DNA of 64,000 bases from Hofstenia miamia (taxonomy: Eukaryota; Xenacoelomorpha; Acoela), in contig SCFE01000001.1 in NCBI GenBank assembly GCA_004352715.1, positions 3,670,187-3,734,186 of the forward strand. The letters are read 5' to 3'. The translations under genes and the position numbers were made by a program. Each line of letters starts with the position of its first letter. Position 1 is the stretch's first letter. The notes below the pieces were generated by a model. The model saw only the letters and a program-made list of their open reading frames with translations, was not told where the DNA came from and ran no database searches. Positions 37,491-47,712 of this stretch are shown piece by piece.

Positions 37491-39434
37491 CAAGCCATGT
37501 TCAAGAACGCAGAACAGAAATTAGCAGTAAGGTTACATATCTTTTCTAAAATTGAACTGAGCAATTTATGCTTAATAAGTAAAGGTTCAAATATTTATAT
37601 TTATTGCTATCTCTGAAATATTCCAACTGAAATCAACCTATACCAATATTTTTAAACTTCACATCAAAACCTTCTAAGATATATATGTAGCAGTTTTTAA
37701 TAAATTAATATTTTTTGTTTCATATTGTTTTAAGACAACGATTTTTTCCAAATTAATGCCACTTTTAAATGAAATTTTGTTCCATACATACAAATGTAGG
37801 GGTGTGTTCCACCCCCCACCTCCCACATTTCTGCATCTGATTGACAGCATAGCTTATTAAAGTTTTGCATGATATGCATTATTTACAAGCAATATATTTC
37901 TAAATGTTTTTTATAGACCCGAAAATTCAATTCATGATAAACATCCTTAATGGATCAAATTAGGCTAAGCAACTGGAATATTTCCTGAAGACTATTCAAA
38001 ATTTACATCAGCTTAGGACATATGAAAATATAAAAAATCTTTATAGTATTTTCAAAAAATAGACTACTGATGACTTTGATTCACGTTTGGAATAGAAGTA
38101 CAATTGACACGTTCAATTATGATTTTTGATTAATTTCATAAATTTCGGACTAATGCTTATAAAATTTTTTGTGGGTATTTTGCTGTTGAAATAAAAGTCG
38201 TTTTAGGTAACGAAAAGAAATTCAATTTGTAATCTGGCGTGTATAATGGAATTTGTAATATCTCATTGATAACCAAGTTGAGTAAAGCTGTCGAAATTGT
38301 GGAAAAAATTTAATTAGTTTAATTTAAAATTTTCTAAATTGTTTTTGTAAAATATTGTATTTTTTAACCGAAAGAAATAAACGATGGAATTTTTAAGTTA
38401 GGACTGGATACGTTACTACAAGTAACATTTAAACAAACGTTTCTAATAACGTAGATTATTTCAAATATCGTTAAACTTTAATAGCTACGAAACTCTTTAT
38501 GCATAACAATGCTTAGTTTAGCTTAAATAGTTTCTAAATAATATTTCTTGTACTGGAAATGCAAGCATTACACATCTTGAAATTGGAGTTGATGATTACT
38601 GACCAAATTCAAGAACATAGGTTGATGGAATTTTCTAACTAGTATCAAATTATATAAGAGGCTGTTAAGATTAAAATAATCTTTATTGAATTAAGTGCTA
38701 ATTTCGGCTTTGTTCCTGACATTTTCGTTATCTAAAATAAGAAAATTTCTTTAAATATTTTTTAGCAATGACGTATATGGTTTGAAGCAAAATGAATGAC
38801 ATCCGCATGCCTACTTTAGACCACACGTTTGTTGATTTAGCATTAAAATGCAATTACGCAATCTAATCTAAAGATATTAGCAAAGTATGATAATAGAACT
38901 GAAATATGTATTATTAGCACATAGCATACTTTGTCATTTATAAAAAATTTGACCATTCATTTCACAAGAACTACATTTCTGCTTCACTTGATGGGCTGCG
39001 AACTCCAATTATAGAATAGTGGTCGCTTATGCACAATTGTTAATAAACCTGAGTTAAATAAATGTACGCTTTATAGGCTGAACTACAAGTTGAACTCTTG
39101 CGAAAACTCAATTTTACTTTCCTTTTTAAACCTAGACAAAAACTTTTTAGTTTGGCTAACACAAGTTCCATTGGTATGACAAAAGCTTTTCATCGATAAT
39201 TTTGGTTAGAGAGTAGTTTTATTTGATTGAGTTTTTATTTTAATGAGCAAAACCTCTAAAATTTTTAAATAACCTGTCAGGCAAATTGCTCGAAATTATC
39301 ATGGGAATCAATACAAAATTTAATTCAACATTGTAAGACCTGCACAAACATCATCTTCGGAATATTATCATGCAAATTGCTAACGCAGCTAATTGCGTAG
39401 ACCTAATTTTTTTAAGACCCTTTCTATTTATTCA

Positions 39435-39436
<2 letters not shown>

Positions 39437-39468
<32 letters not shown>
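39437..39468. repeat. (TA)n microsatellite beside the 3' end of Penelope copy 1
   Basis: Pure TA, about 31 bp, lying 45 bp beyond the hammerhead-like motif on the 3' side of the minus-strand Penelope-like element. Confidence 0.95.
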
Positions 39469-39471
<3 letters not shown>

Positions 39472-39513
39472 ATGTAATTATACTAAGTTTTGATATATTC
39501 ATGTTAGCTAGAC

Positions 39514-39557
39514 GTTAGAATAGACCGGTTTCGATTATAAATCATCTTCAGTATAAC
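39514..39557 (-). ncRNA. Hammerhead-ribozyme-like motif, Penelope copy 1
   Basis: On the minus strand, CUGAAGA (39551-39545) is followed by a 4-bp stem GAUU/AAUC (39543-39533) and GAAA (39532-39529), the order of conserved hammerhead core boxes. Next is the self-complementary ACCGGU and a GUC cleavage triplet ending at 39523. Flanking UAU (39522-39520) can pair with AUA just before the core as stem I, and outer UAA/GUU pairs are possible. One extra U sits between CUGAAGA and stem II, which a canonical hammerhead lacks. Small hammerheads in Penelope-like terminal repeats are an established finding; activity of this variant is not shown. Confidence 0.45.
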
Positions 39558-39617
39558 AATAATTCGGTAATAAATGTACAATAACTACACTTTATAAAAT
39601 AAATATTGCATGCACTT

Positions 39618-40659
39618 CTAAAATAAATTTAATGTTAGCATGCTTTGTTGAATATTTAATAGTAGATCTTTCTTAGTTTCCTTAATTAAAATTGCTTCAC
39701 CGATTTTGTGGATAGTTTGATCTTAGTAGTATATAAAAATTATATTCACTTGCAGTATGTTTATGTAAATATATTTCTGATCTTAGGTGCCCATTTAGAT
39801 GTTCTTTTATTCTTGTTCCTAGATGTCTTTTAGTTTCTCCGATGTATGGTTTTTTACAATCATCACATTGGTACTTATATATTAAGAAAGAAACTAAATT
39901 TTTCGGAACTGGGTCTTTGTTTTTAATGCTGTTCGATGTTTTAAATGATGTAAATGTTGGTATTATCTTTGTTTGTTTTAGTTTGGTGTTTATTATTATA
40001 ACTCCTCTCTTTACTTTATTGACTTGGTTACTGCAATAGGGAAGTTTCAAATATATACTAGACTTAGTTTCATCAGTGGCGTTTTTTATTTGATCTTTAT
40101 TACATAAAAACATATCATTCGAGAACTTCTTGATAATTTCGTGTGGAATTTTCTCTAATGCCTGAAAGATATTTTCAGTGGCAGCTGTTAAGTGTTTATA
40201 ATTTGATGATGTTAGTTTACCACGATTAAATAATGCTTTTATGGTGTTTGTTTTGTACGTTTTACTACAATATGAGCTGTATGGAATGTAGAGTCCAGAA
40301 TTTGTTGACTTGATGTACCAATTGGTTTCATGATAGTCGTTGAAGTTATGTATGCAAATATCAAGAAAATTTAATTTGTTGTTGATTTCAGTTTCCATAG
40401 TAAATTTGATCTCTAATAAAACGTTATTTAGGTAATTTTAATATTCTTTAGCTTCTTCTTGGTTATCAAAAATTGAAAATATCATCCACATATCTTACAC
40501 AAAATTCTGGCTTTGTTACTGTTGCTGTTTCAAAATTACTTTCAATGATATCCATTGCAAATGCTGCCATTGTTGGTCCTAAGGCTGATCCCAGTTCAAT
40601 TCCATCTATCTGTCTATACACCGTTTTATTAAATAGGAATGCTGTATTTAAGCAACATT
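39618..40659 (-). pseudogene. Penelope-like element ORF: reverse transcriptase plus GIY-YIG endonuclease (5'-truncated, broken)
   Basis: The product would copy element RNA at a nick made by its own endonuclease. Reading from 40659 down, the RT fingers/palm segment shows YRQIDGIELGSALGPTMAA and FCVRYVDDIF, with the catalytic YVDD at 40492-40481. A 1-base shift then gives IFSIFDNQEEAKEY, a TAA, and NYLNNVLLEIKFTMETEINN. The long open part (to 39697) covers the RT thumb and linker and enters the GIY-YIG domain: CDDC zinc-knuckle-like pair, KPYIGETKRH, TRIKEHLNGH. A second shift near 39705-39712 ends that frame; the C-terminus continues as KIGEAILIKETKK to a TAG at 39618-39620. The 5' part is missing and homology stops at the TA tract 40659-40677. 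Three lesions make it non-functional. The ATG at 40398 is an internal Met. Confidence 0.9.
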
Positions 40660-40677
40660 TATATATATATATATATC
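40659..40677. repeat. (TA)n tract at the 5' truncation of Penelope copy 1
   Basis: About 18 bp of TA directly abutting the point where reverse-transcriptase similarity ends. Confidence 0.85.
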
Positions 40678-42081
40678 AATGCACTACAATTAATGACCTT
40701 CATTTCACGAATTTTTTATTACAATATTTTTGAACTTCATAAAACGTATAAAAATATTAATTATTGCTTTGCACTTCCTTTTTCTCCTATTGTTTGCTTT
40801 AAATTAATAAATCAAACTTTTATTTATTTATCCTTTTTGAATTTCTCACTTTATTTCTAGTCTAAGACTCCAATCTTCACAAAGAAAGATTATGTTTGAA
40901 CCTAATCTTTAGTTGTGCAACTAGTTTTTATTTCTGTCGTAACAGTGTTACATTTGTACAAAAAGTACAATTTTTTTGAAAAAAGCTTGATAAATGTTTT
41001 GCATCCTAAGCATTAAGAATGAGCAATGCCTAACATATCTTGTACACTCGATTCCAGAATCAAAGCAAAGCAGTTGTAAGTAAAACTCGTTTCTACTTTT
41101 AAACGCAGTGGAAAGTCATAAAATTCTACTGTGATTCTCACTGAGGAATTTTAGCATTAAGGCGTTTTATATGAGAAATTTGGGAATAATTTATATTCCT
41201 TAAGGTCCTATTTTATTAATTTGATTAAATTATACAGATTGATTTCCATATTTACCTGGTTTGTAGGTTAGTTTTATTGTCATAAAAGGTTTAAGGATTT
41301 GTAAATAACATTTTCTTTTATCTATTTTTAGATCTTCAATATGTTTTCAAAGTCCATCTCACTTTAATAACAAATTTGAAGAGTTTGAGTTTGGAAATAT
41401 AACTTTAATATATATAATCCCATGCTGAATTATTTTTGCCATTATAATTTTCATTTTTATTCTGCAAATTTTTTGTATTATAACTTATTAATTAAGAATG
41501 ATTCCTTAATAGAAGCTGTACCAGTCCAATTGATCTTTTATTCAATTATTTTATGCGTACCTACAAAAGCCAATTGTCAATGCGGTAGGCATTTTCCTTA
41601 AATTATTTTAGTGCTTTTGATTTTAGTGCATTTCTTTTGTCAATGTTAATTGTCCAATTAAGGATAAATATATAACTACACTCTCTTAGATAATCTAAAA
41701 GAGGACACTTTCAATTTGATATTAAAATGGACAGCATAAATTTATACATAGTAAACCATTCAATAAATTGACACGATCCTACATCAATTGTGAAATGATA
41801 GTGCTTGCTTAGTTAAGTAAACGTACACAAACATCGTTTAGCATGAGGTTAAAAATGACAATGTTTAATGAATATTTATATGAATATAAGACCTGCAACA
41901 AAGTCTAGTTGAATTCTGAACTTGCGAAATTTTGCATAAAAATACCAATTCTTTCTGAGATTATAAGTGATTACTAATAACAGTAAATTTGAAAGTTAAG
42001 AAATTGCTTCTTAAAATAAAATTGCACTTGCAGTTTTGAAATTGTGAGTATAATATCATCCTAAAGATATATTGGCTTAAC

Positions 42082-42083
<2 letters not shown>
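40678..42083. other. AT-rich DNA between the two Penelope copies
   Basis: No further reverse-transcriptase or endonuclease similarity is visible here; AT-rich, nothing recognised. Confidence 0.55.

Positions 42084-42122
<39 letters not shown>
42084..42122. repeat. (TA)n microsatellite at the 5' truncation of Penelope copy 2
   Basis: About 37 bp of TA that runs directly into the truncated ORF. Confidence 0.95.
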
Positions 42123-42124
<2 letters not shown>

Positions 42125-42433
42125 CGCAACAAAGATCAAATAACAAAAGGATTGGCTTCATCATTAGTTTATAAATATACTTGTGATGATTGTAAGAAAT
42201 CATACATCGGTGAAACCATCCGTCATTTTGATACGCGAATCAAAGAGCACATCAATGGCCATTTAACATCAGAAATTTTTAATCACATTCATAATATCAA
42301 TATTGAAAATTTTAAGATCATTAGACGAACAAAATATACAAAAATTGCAGAAGCCATTGAAATTACCAACATCGACAAAACAAAGTTATTAAATAAACAG
42401 ATTAATCCAACTAAGTATTTATATTTATTTTAG
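42121..42433 (+). pseudogene. Penelope-like GIY-YIG endonuclease domain (5'-truncated copy)
   Basis: From the edge of the TA tract the frame reads IRNKDQITKGLASSLVYKY, aligning with SIKNKDPVPKNLVSFLIYKY of the 39.6-40.7 kb copy, so truncation falls just before the endonuclease domain. The domain itself is complete: the CDDC pair, KKSYIGETIRHFDTRIKEH (the YIG and R-x-x-EH signature), NGHLTSEIF, and the C-terminal KIAEAIEITNIDKTKLL with the acidic EA position, ending at TAG 42431-42433. The nearest ATG-like codon (42152) lies inside the domain, so this fragment has no start of its own. Sequence divergence from the minus-strand copy is large, suggesting a different subfamily. It is a dead 5'-truncated insertion, although the domain frame is open. 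Confidence 0.85.
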
Positions 42434-42493
42434 CTTTCATTTTATAGTTTTAGTGTAGTTTATATATTGTAAAATATTTTTGCCGCAAATTAT

Positions 42494-42532
42494 TTGCTGA
42501 TGCTGATTATATAATATAATCGAAACGTTCAA
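42494..42532 (+). ncRNA. Hammerhead-ribozyme-like motif, Penelope copy 2
   Basis: CUGAUG (42497-42502), a 6-bp stem GAUUAU/AUAAUC (42505-42521) and GAAA (42522-42525) follow the hammerhead core order, then the self-complementary ACGU and UUG/CAA as a 3-bp stem I. The A9 core position is C and, as in copy 1, an extra U precedes stem II. It lies 60 bp after the ORF stop, in the same relative place as in copy 1. The altered core makes self-cleavage doubtful. Confidence 0.35.
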
Positions 42533-42547
42533 TGTGTTTTCCTTTTA

Positions 42548-42548
<1 letters not shown>

Positions 42549-42581
<33 letters not shown>
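42549..42581. repeat. (TA)n microsatellite at the 3' end of Penelope copy 2
   Basis: About 31 bp of TA, starting 17 bp after the hammerhead-like motif. Confidence 0.95.
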
Positions 42582-42583
<2 letters not shown>

Positions 42584-42776
42584 ATACATGTATGCTTTAT
42601 ACAATACAGATATGTATTTATATTACTGTTTTTTACATTTTTTAAGTAACCCTGAATTCCCGCGTGTTAGTCTTACAAATACCACGCATCAAGTTTTAAA
42701 AGATTCACTCAAATTCAAAATTTCAACTAATTAAACAATTTGAAGTAGCTAGCTTTGAATGATTCTGTTGTTTTCT

Positions 42777-42779
<3 letters not shown>

Positions 42780-42826
<47 letters not shown>
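42780..42826. repeat. (TA)n microsatellite
   Basis: About 46 bp of pure TA. Confidence 0.95.
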
Positions 42827-42828
<2 letters not shown>

Positions 42829-44412
42829 TATCGCAATATGAGCAGAAAATCCTCTTTACACTTACACAATATCTATCCTTTGAGTAATATTTAGCAGAAA
42901 TCAAGATGTAAGCCACAAAATCTTGAATTTTAATATTATCAATATAATTTGAGATGTTCATCTCTGCAATTCTGTTTAATCAAAAAATTTTCCGACGTCA
43001 GAATTAATGTGCTAGGGAGAATTTTTACAAGAATGGAAAAGGGAAAAATATTCAAAAGAATCAAATTTTGAAGACTACTTTCAGCAAATTACCTGTGTTT
43101 TGTTTTCGAACAAGTTTCAATATTTTGTGTAAATAATTTACTTTCTCATTCCAAGGAAATGAATTATTCTTACATTGAAAAATGGAACAGAAAAGTCTGG
43201 TGTATTCACATCAGTTGCTTTTACATTTATGATGTTGATGATAAGTTGTATAAGATAATGTTTTGATAAATATCTGCTCTACAACTGCTGTTTCCAAGAT
43301 GAATGTTAATAATTCATTAAGCATTATATCAAAAATATATTAACATGAAGCGCTGCACATCACATTCCCATTGTTGTAAAACTATATGCAATGCTACATA
43401 CAGTGTACATAATCTAAAATAGATTTTTATGTTCAGTTAGACAGATTTGCTGTCTAAAGCATAATTGATTTTCACTAGCCAGGCTTAAATCACTGTACCA
43501 CTCAATTTCTCTATGATGTTTTTCACGACTTAAGGACCCCGGCATCTTTTATGCATGACACATAAAAAACTAGCTTTAAATTCATGTACTCTGCAGAATT
43601 GCTACAAAGATCAAATGTTGACACATAAGGCGCATGCTTATCAACACGCGTTAGCAATTATGCAGGCAATACATACATTATATCAGAAAAAATGATATTT
43701 TCACCACTCCATAGTACAGTGAAGACAATCCTTGCAAAATCCAAGTCTAGCATTTTGCGGCTTTGTGGGGATGTTGTTAGGTAACAGAGGTAAATTATAC
43801 TTAATTCTGGAGCTGATGTAAGGATTCTTTCATTCATTTTGTGCAGTTTGATCGCAATTAGTTTATGTCCTCATATCTCAATATTGAAAGGAGTCAATAT
43901 ATAGCAAATGAATGAATAGTTATATAAAAACTTTAGCAATAATGTAGATTTTTAGTAAAATACATTTGCTGGAACAAGTTATAAGTCTTTAAGTACTTCA
44001 GATCAAACCCCAATGTAATCCAATTTCCATCTTTAGTAGGTCTGTAAGTGTGCCACGAAAAAAACAATATTTACTTCAGGCTGTCTCAGGTTAAAGGTAG
44101 TCATTTTACACAATACGGTGGAGCTATATTTTGAAATATTCCGCAATTCAACCTTAACGACAGTTTAGAAGCAAACATTCTGTCTCCATCAAGCAACAAG
44201 TGTCTTAACCTATTTGAAATGCTTTGGAATGGCATCTATGACAAGAAAGGTCATCGACAAAGCTTTTTCAGATTATGGAATATCAATTAATTCTCTAAAT
44301 CTTGTGCAACACAAGTAGACTTTCTAACCGTCAGTTCATGAAACAGATGGTCGATAATAAATTCTTTATGCAATATTTTTTTCAGAAATAGTCATTTCTG
44401 TGGCGGCTGGTG

Positions 44413-44414
<2 letters not shown>

Positions 44415-44501
<87 letters not shown>
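44415..44501. repeat. Long (TA)n microsatellite
   Basis: About 86 bp of TA with one TTTG interruption, the longest fully assembled tract here. Tyr-Ile frames across it are artefacts. Confidence 0.95.
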
Positions 44502-44508
<7 letters not shown>

Positions 44509-44887
44509 GCATGCATGTACAAATACACAAACGTGTACAATTTTGGATAACTTACTTATATATTATTTTAACAAAAAGTAACTAATTGATTTTTCTCGCT
44601 ATTAATTATTAATTTTCATCCCTAAATGTTAATTTTTACTCAAATAAAATAATAATTATAATGAAGCTTATGCCAATAACTATGTTGTGCACTGAATAAA
44701 ATAAATCATAGAAATAGATATACAAGAACGTCATAAGAATAATATGGCCTAAAGATACTAGGTTGCATTCAAAAATATTTTGCTGTAGTGAAATCATATG
44801 TAACTATCATTTCCAATGATAAAAATGCTACTAATTACTATTGTACTGCATTATATTATTTGTTACTACGATGCAGTAAATACTCTC

Positions 44888-44889
<2 letters not shown>

Positions 44890-44943
<54 letters not shown>
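44890..44943. repeat. (TA)n microsatellite
   Basis: About 53 bp with one AA interruption. Confidence 0.95.
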
Positions 44944-46244
44944 TTGGGATTATTTATCTAGATATACTATACCCTAGATTACTGTTGGCATACTATATGT
45001 GTTGGAGTGTGATTTCTCGTTTACTAAAGGCGGTAATGAACTATATGCAGGTTGCGACTATATGTATACTGAATTTGTTGAACGTGACTTGGTTTATCGT
45101 ATATTTAGTAATAACACGTTCATCAATTTTCTTTACGCATTTAATAAAAATATTTGGCTAGCAAGCAATTTGAACCTGTGAACTAGGAACATAATAAATT
45201 GAGGAAAATAATGGAATTGCATATCATAGATATCCTTGCAATTATATTCGCTAATTAATTGAAGAATTTTTTCTCTTTTTGTATTTTTTTAAATTAAATT
45301 CGGCAAAGAAATTTACGCAAAAAGTAAATCAAACCGAAAATGAAAGGAAACACGGTTACATAAAAGAATCTCATTTAATTAGTGAATATCCTATTAGAGT
45401 TGCAAAATGTGGTTTGAGTTTAATTATGCCTAAATCTTGTGTTGAACCAGGGGCACAACTTAAGGCGATGCTATATTCGCGATTTTTGTACAAACGTTTG
45501 CCTGCAATTTTATGCACTACATTCTGGATTTTTGCTTAAGAAAAAATTTAGAAAAAATTCACCAACTTTATATGTGCTCCATTATAAGTACATTTTTAAT
45601 TGAATAAATTTTTTATTTACTTTTTAAAATGAAATACCAATATTAAGAAAAATGCATTACAAAAATAGTGCGTGTACAAGAAACAATTTGAAAAACTAAC
45701 AAATGCAAGAGGAAATTGGTTTCATTTAAGTCTAGAGTTTCACAGTTTCATTGTCAATACAATAAAGTCTAAAATTTACATTTTAAAGCCTGCTGTAGGA
45801 AATTATTTTTGAATAATAACTGATCACCTGCATTTTGCACATTTGCTATATCAGTATTATGAATACATAGCAATTCCATGAAAATATAAATAGTAGTTGT
45901 TAATCGTCGAGCATTCATTATTTTAGCCCTAACCTTAACAGGATGCTGATCCAGCTGATAGCATCAACAGTGATAACTTCGAAGCAGAAATATTATTACT
46001 GGGGGAGAACATATGGTACAAAATTAGAGACAATTTATTTATAGCAAAATTGAACCATCATCTGAAGTTGGTAAACCAACAATGAACAGTTCCTATTATA
46101 TAGGTAAACTATATATAGATTATAGTATGGATCAAATAAATCACCTGGATTTCTAGTATTAGTAAATAGTTAAAATGAAGGTAAGAAATACTACAATAAA
46201 TTACAGCCTAGTGATAATGTTCTTCTCTAAGAGAAAACTCAAAT

Positions 46245-46268
46245 GTATATATATATATATATATATTT
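46245..46268. repeat. (TA)n microsatellite
   Basis: About 23 bp of TA. Confidence 0.9.
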
Positions 46269-47642
46269 AAAAATTAGTGTTCAAAAAAGTTGAGTTCTTA
46301 TATACGGTAGTATACATTTATTTCTTCTTGAATTGCAATTAAGTAGTGAAAACATTAAAGTTAAATGATTCTTTTTTCTCCTTAAAATGACTAGGCTTAT
46401 AAATTAAAGATTTATTTATGTACTTAGTTAAAAATTTGGGGGTCCTTGCCACTCTGTTCACCCTTGGTTGTGCCTGTTTTAAAATTATTTTAATATTGCA
46501 ATTCAAATTTTCATGTAATTGTAAATACGCAAATTTTGAATTTGGTAACTTATAAAAACACTCAAAATATGACGGTTTTCAAGCAACTATTATTGTTTTA
46601 GCACTAATGAATTTCAAATGATATAATGAATAAGTAAAAACGCATAACCTATGGCACAGTTGACAATTTCCATAAGATTTTTGTCCTGTTTGAGAATAAA
46701 ATTTGTGGTTATATAGAGATAACACAAAGTTCAACTATCATTTTTCTTTAGAACCATTAACTAGAAAGAAAAATTTTCTAATGTCATAAGCAATAAATTT
46801 GCTTAAGAATATTAGCATATCGAAATTTTTCAAATTACATTCTTCTTCTTAAAATCGATTAACGTCTTTCGCTGGTCAATAGAGCAGGTAATAGTTCACA
46901 TGCTTTTGTATAGCATACCAATTCAAAATTAAATTTTTTAATGCACGCTGAATTAGACAAGTCTCATTAACACACGGGAAAAAAGTTTTGAGTAAAATAA
47001 TTTCGCATTTTTTTGGTCGCGATGATTTATCCCTGACGAGAAGTAAAAGAAAATGTAACGCAGAATTTCGTCGAAAAAATAATTAAATTTTAAGTGAAGT
47101 GGAATGCCATGTAGTTTTGATTAATATTAGCAATCGTTTATACCTTTTGCTTTTTACCTATGACAATAGCATTTCCAGTTGGATGGATATATATAATTTT
47201 GAATTTTCGACAATTATTCCCCACGCATTATTTAGCTATAAGAATCACTAAATAATTCAATTCCCTACTCAAAATAAGCAGGCATGAAATAGGAGGTAGT
47301 ATGTGTGAGCTATGTCTACTAGTATTACGAAGTCATTGCTTTTTCACTGATCACTTAAATGAGTCATCAAAAATAAATTCAATTGGGCTAAAGTAATTTT
47401 AAATGCAATTCATAATACACTTCATGTGTCAAACAAAATAAATGCATTCTCAGACCCGTCAATATTCAGTTTTTACGAATATCTAGCTTTTAAAATGGAA
47501 TAGTAAACTATAAATCAAACAGCCTTTAGTCTACTTAACTTTGAAAAAAATTCTTCTATTTGTTAGCTGTTTATGATTCCAGTAGGAAGCTAAAAAAATC
47601 CTATTATCCTTTAAATTTCTTAAAAGAAATTTTTCCTTTGCT

Positions 47643-47644
<2 letters not shown>

Positions 47645-47691
<47 letters not shown>

Positions 47692-47712
47692 GAAAGAGAG
47701 AGAGAAAGAGAA
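47645..47712. repeat. Compound (TA)n-(GA)n microsatellite
   Basis: About 45 bp of TA with one G, followed by roughly 20 bp of GA-rich repeat (AGAAAGAGAGAGAGAAAGAG). Confidence 0.95.

Larger units (their letters stand above)
30676..39436. other. AT-rich DNA, nothing assignable apart from listed repeats
   Basis: Nearly 9 kb without a recognisable gene. The T-rich stretch 30676-30960 may be the 3' part of the Tc1 element, but no inverted terminus was found. Imperfect direct words GAGTTTGGATTATTGTTAGA and GAGATTTGGATTAATTATTA lie near 32470-32540. Confidence 0.5.

Noticed and set aside
40473-40860. Plus-strand frames of 86 and 73 codons
   Set aside because: They are antisense shadows of the minus-strand Penelope reverse transcriptase and of a TA tract.
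44400-44585. Tyr-Ile repeat frames over TA tracts (also near 10.9-11.3, 42.0, 42.8, 47.6 and 58.0 kb)
   Set aside because: They are translations of (TA)n; no sequence outside the repeat supports a protein.
45279-45539. 86-codon frame with MPKSCVEPGAQLKAMLYSRF
   Set aside because: The composition looks somewhat coding-like, but I recognise no family and see no acceptor or donor site that fits.
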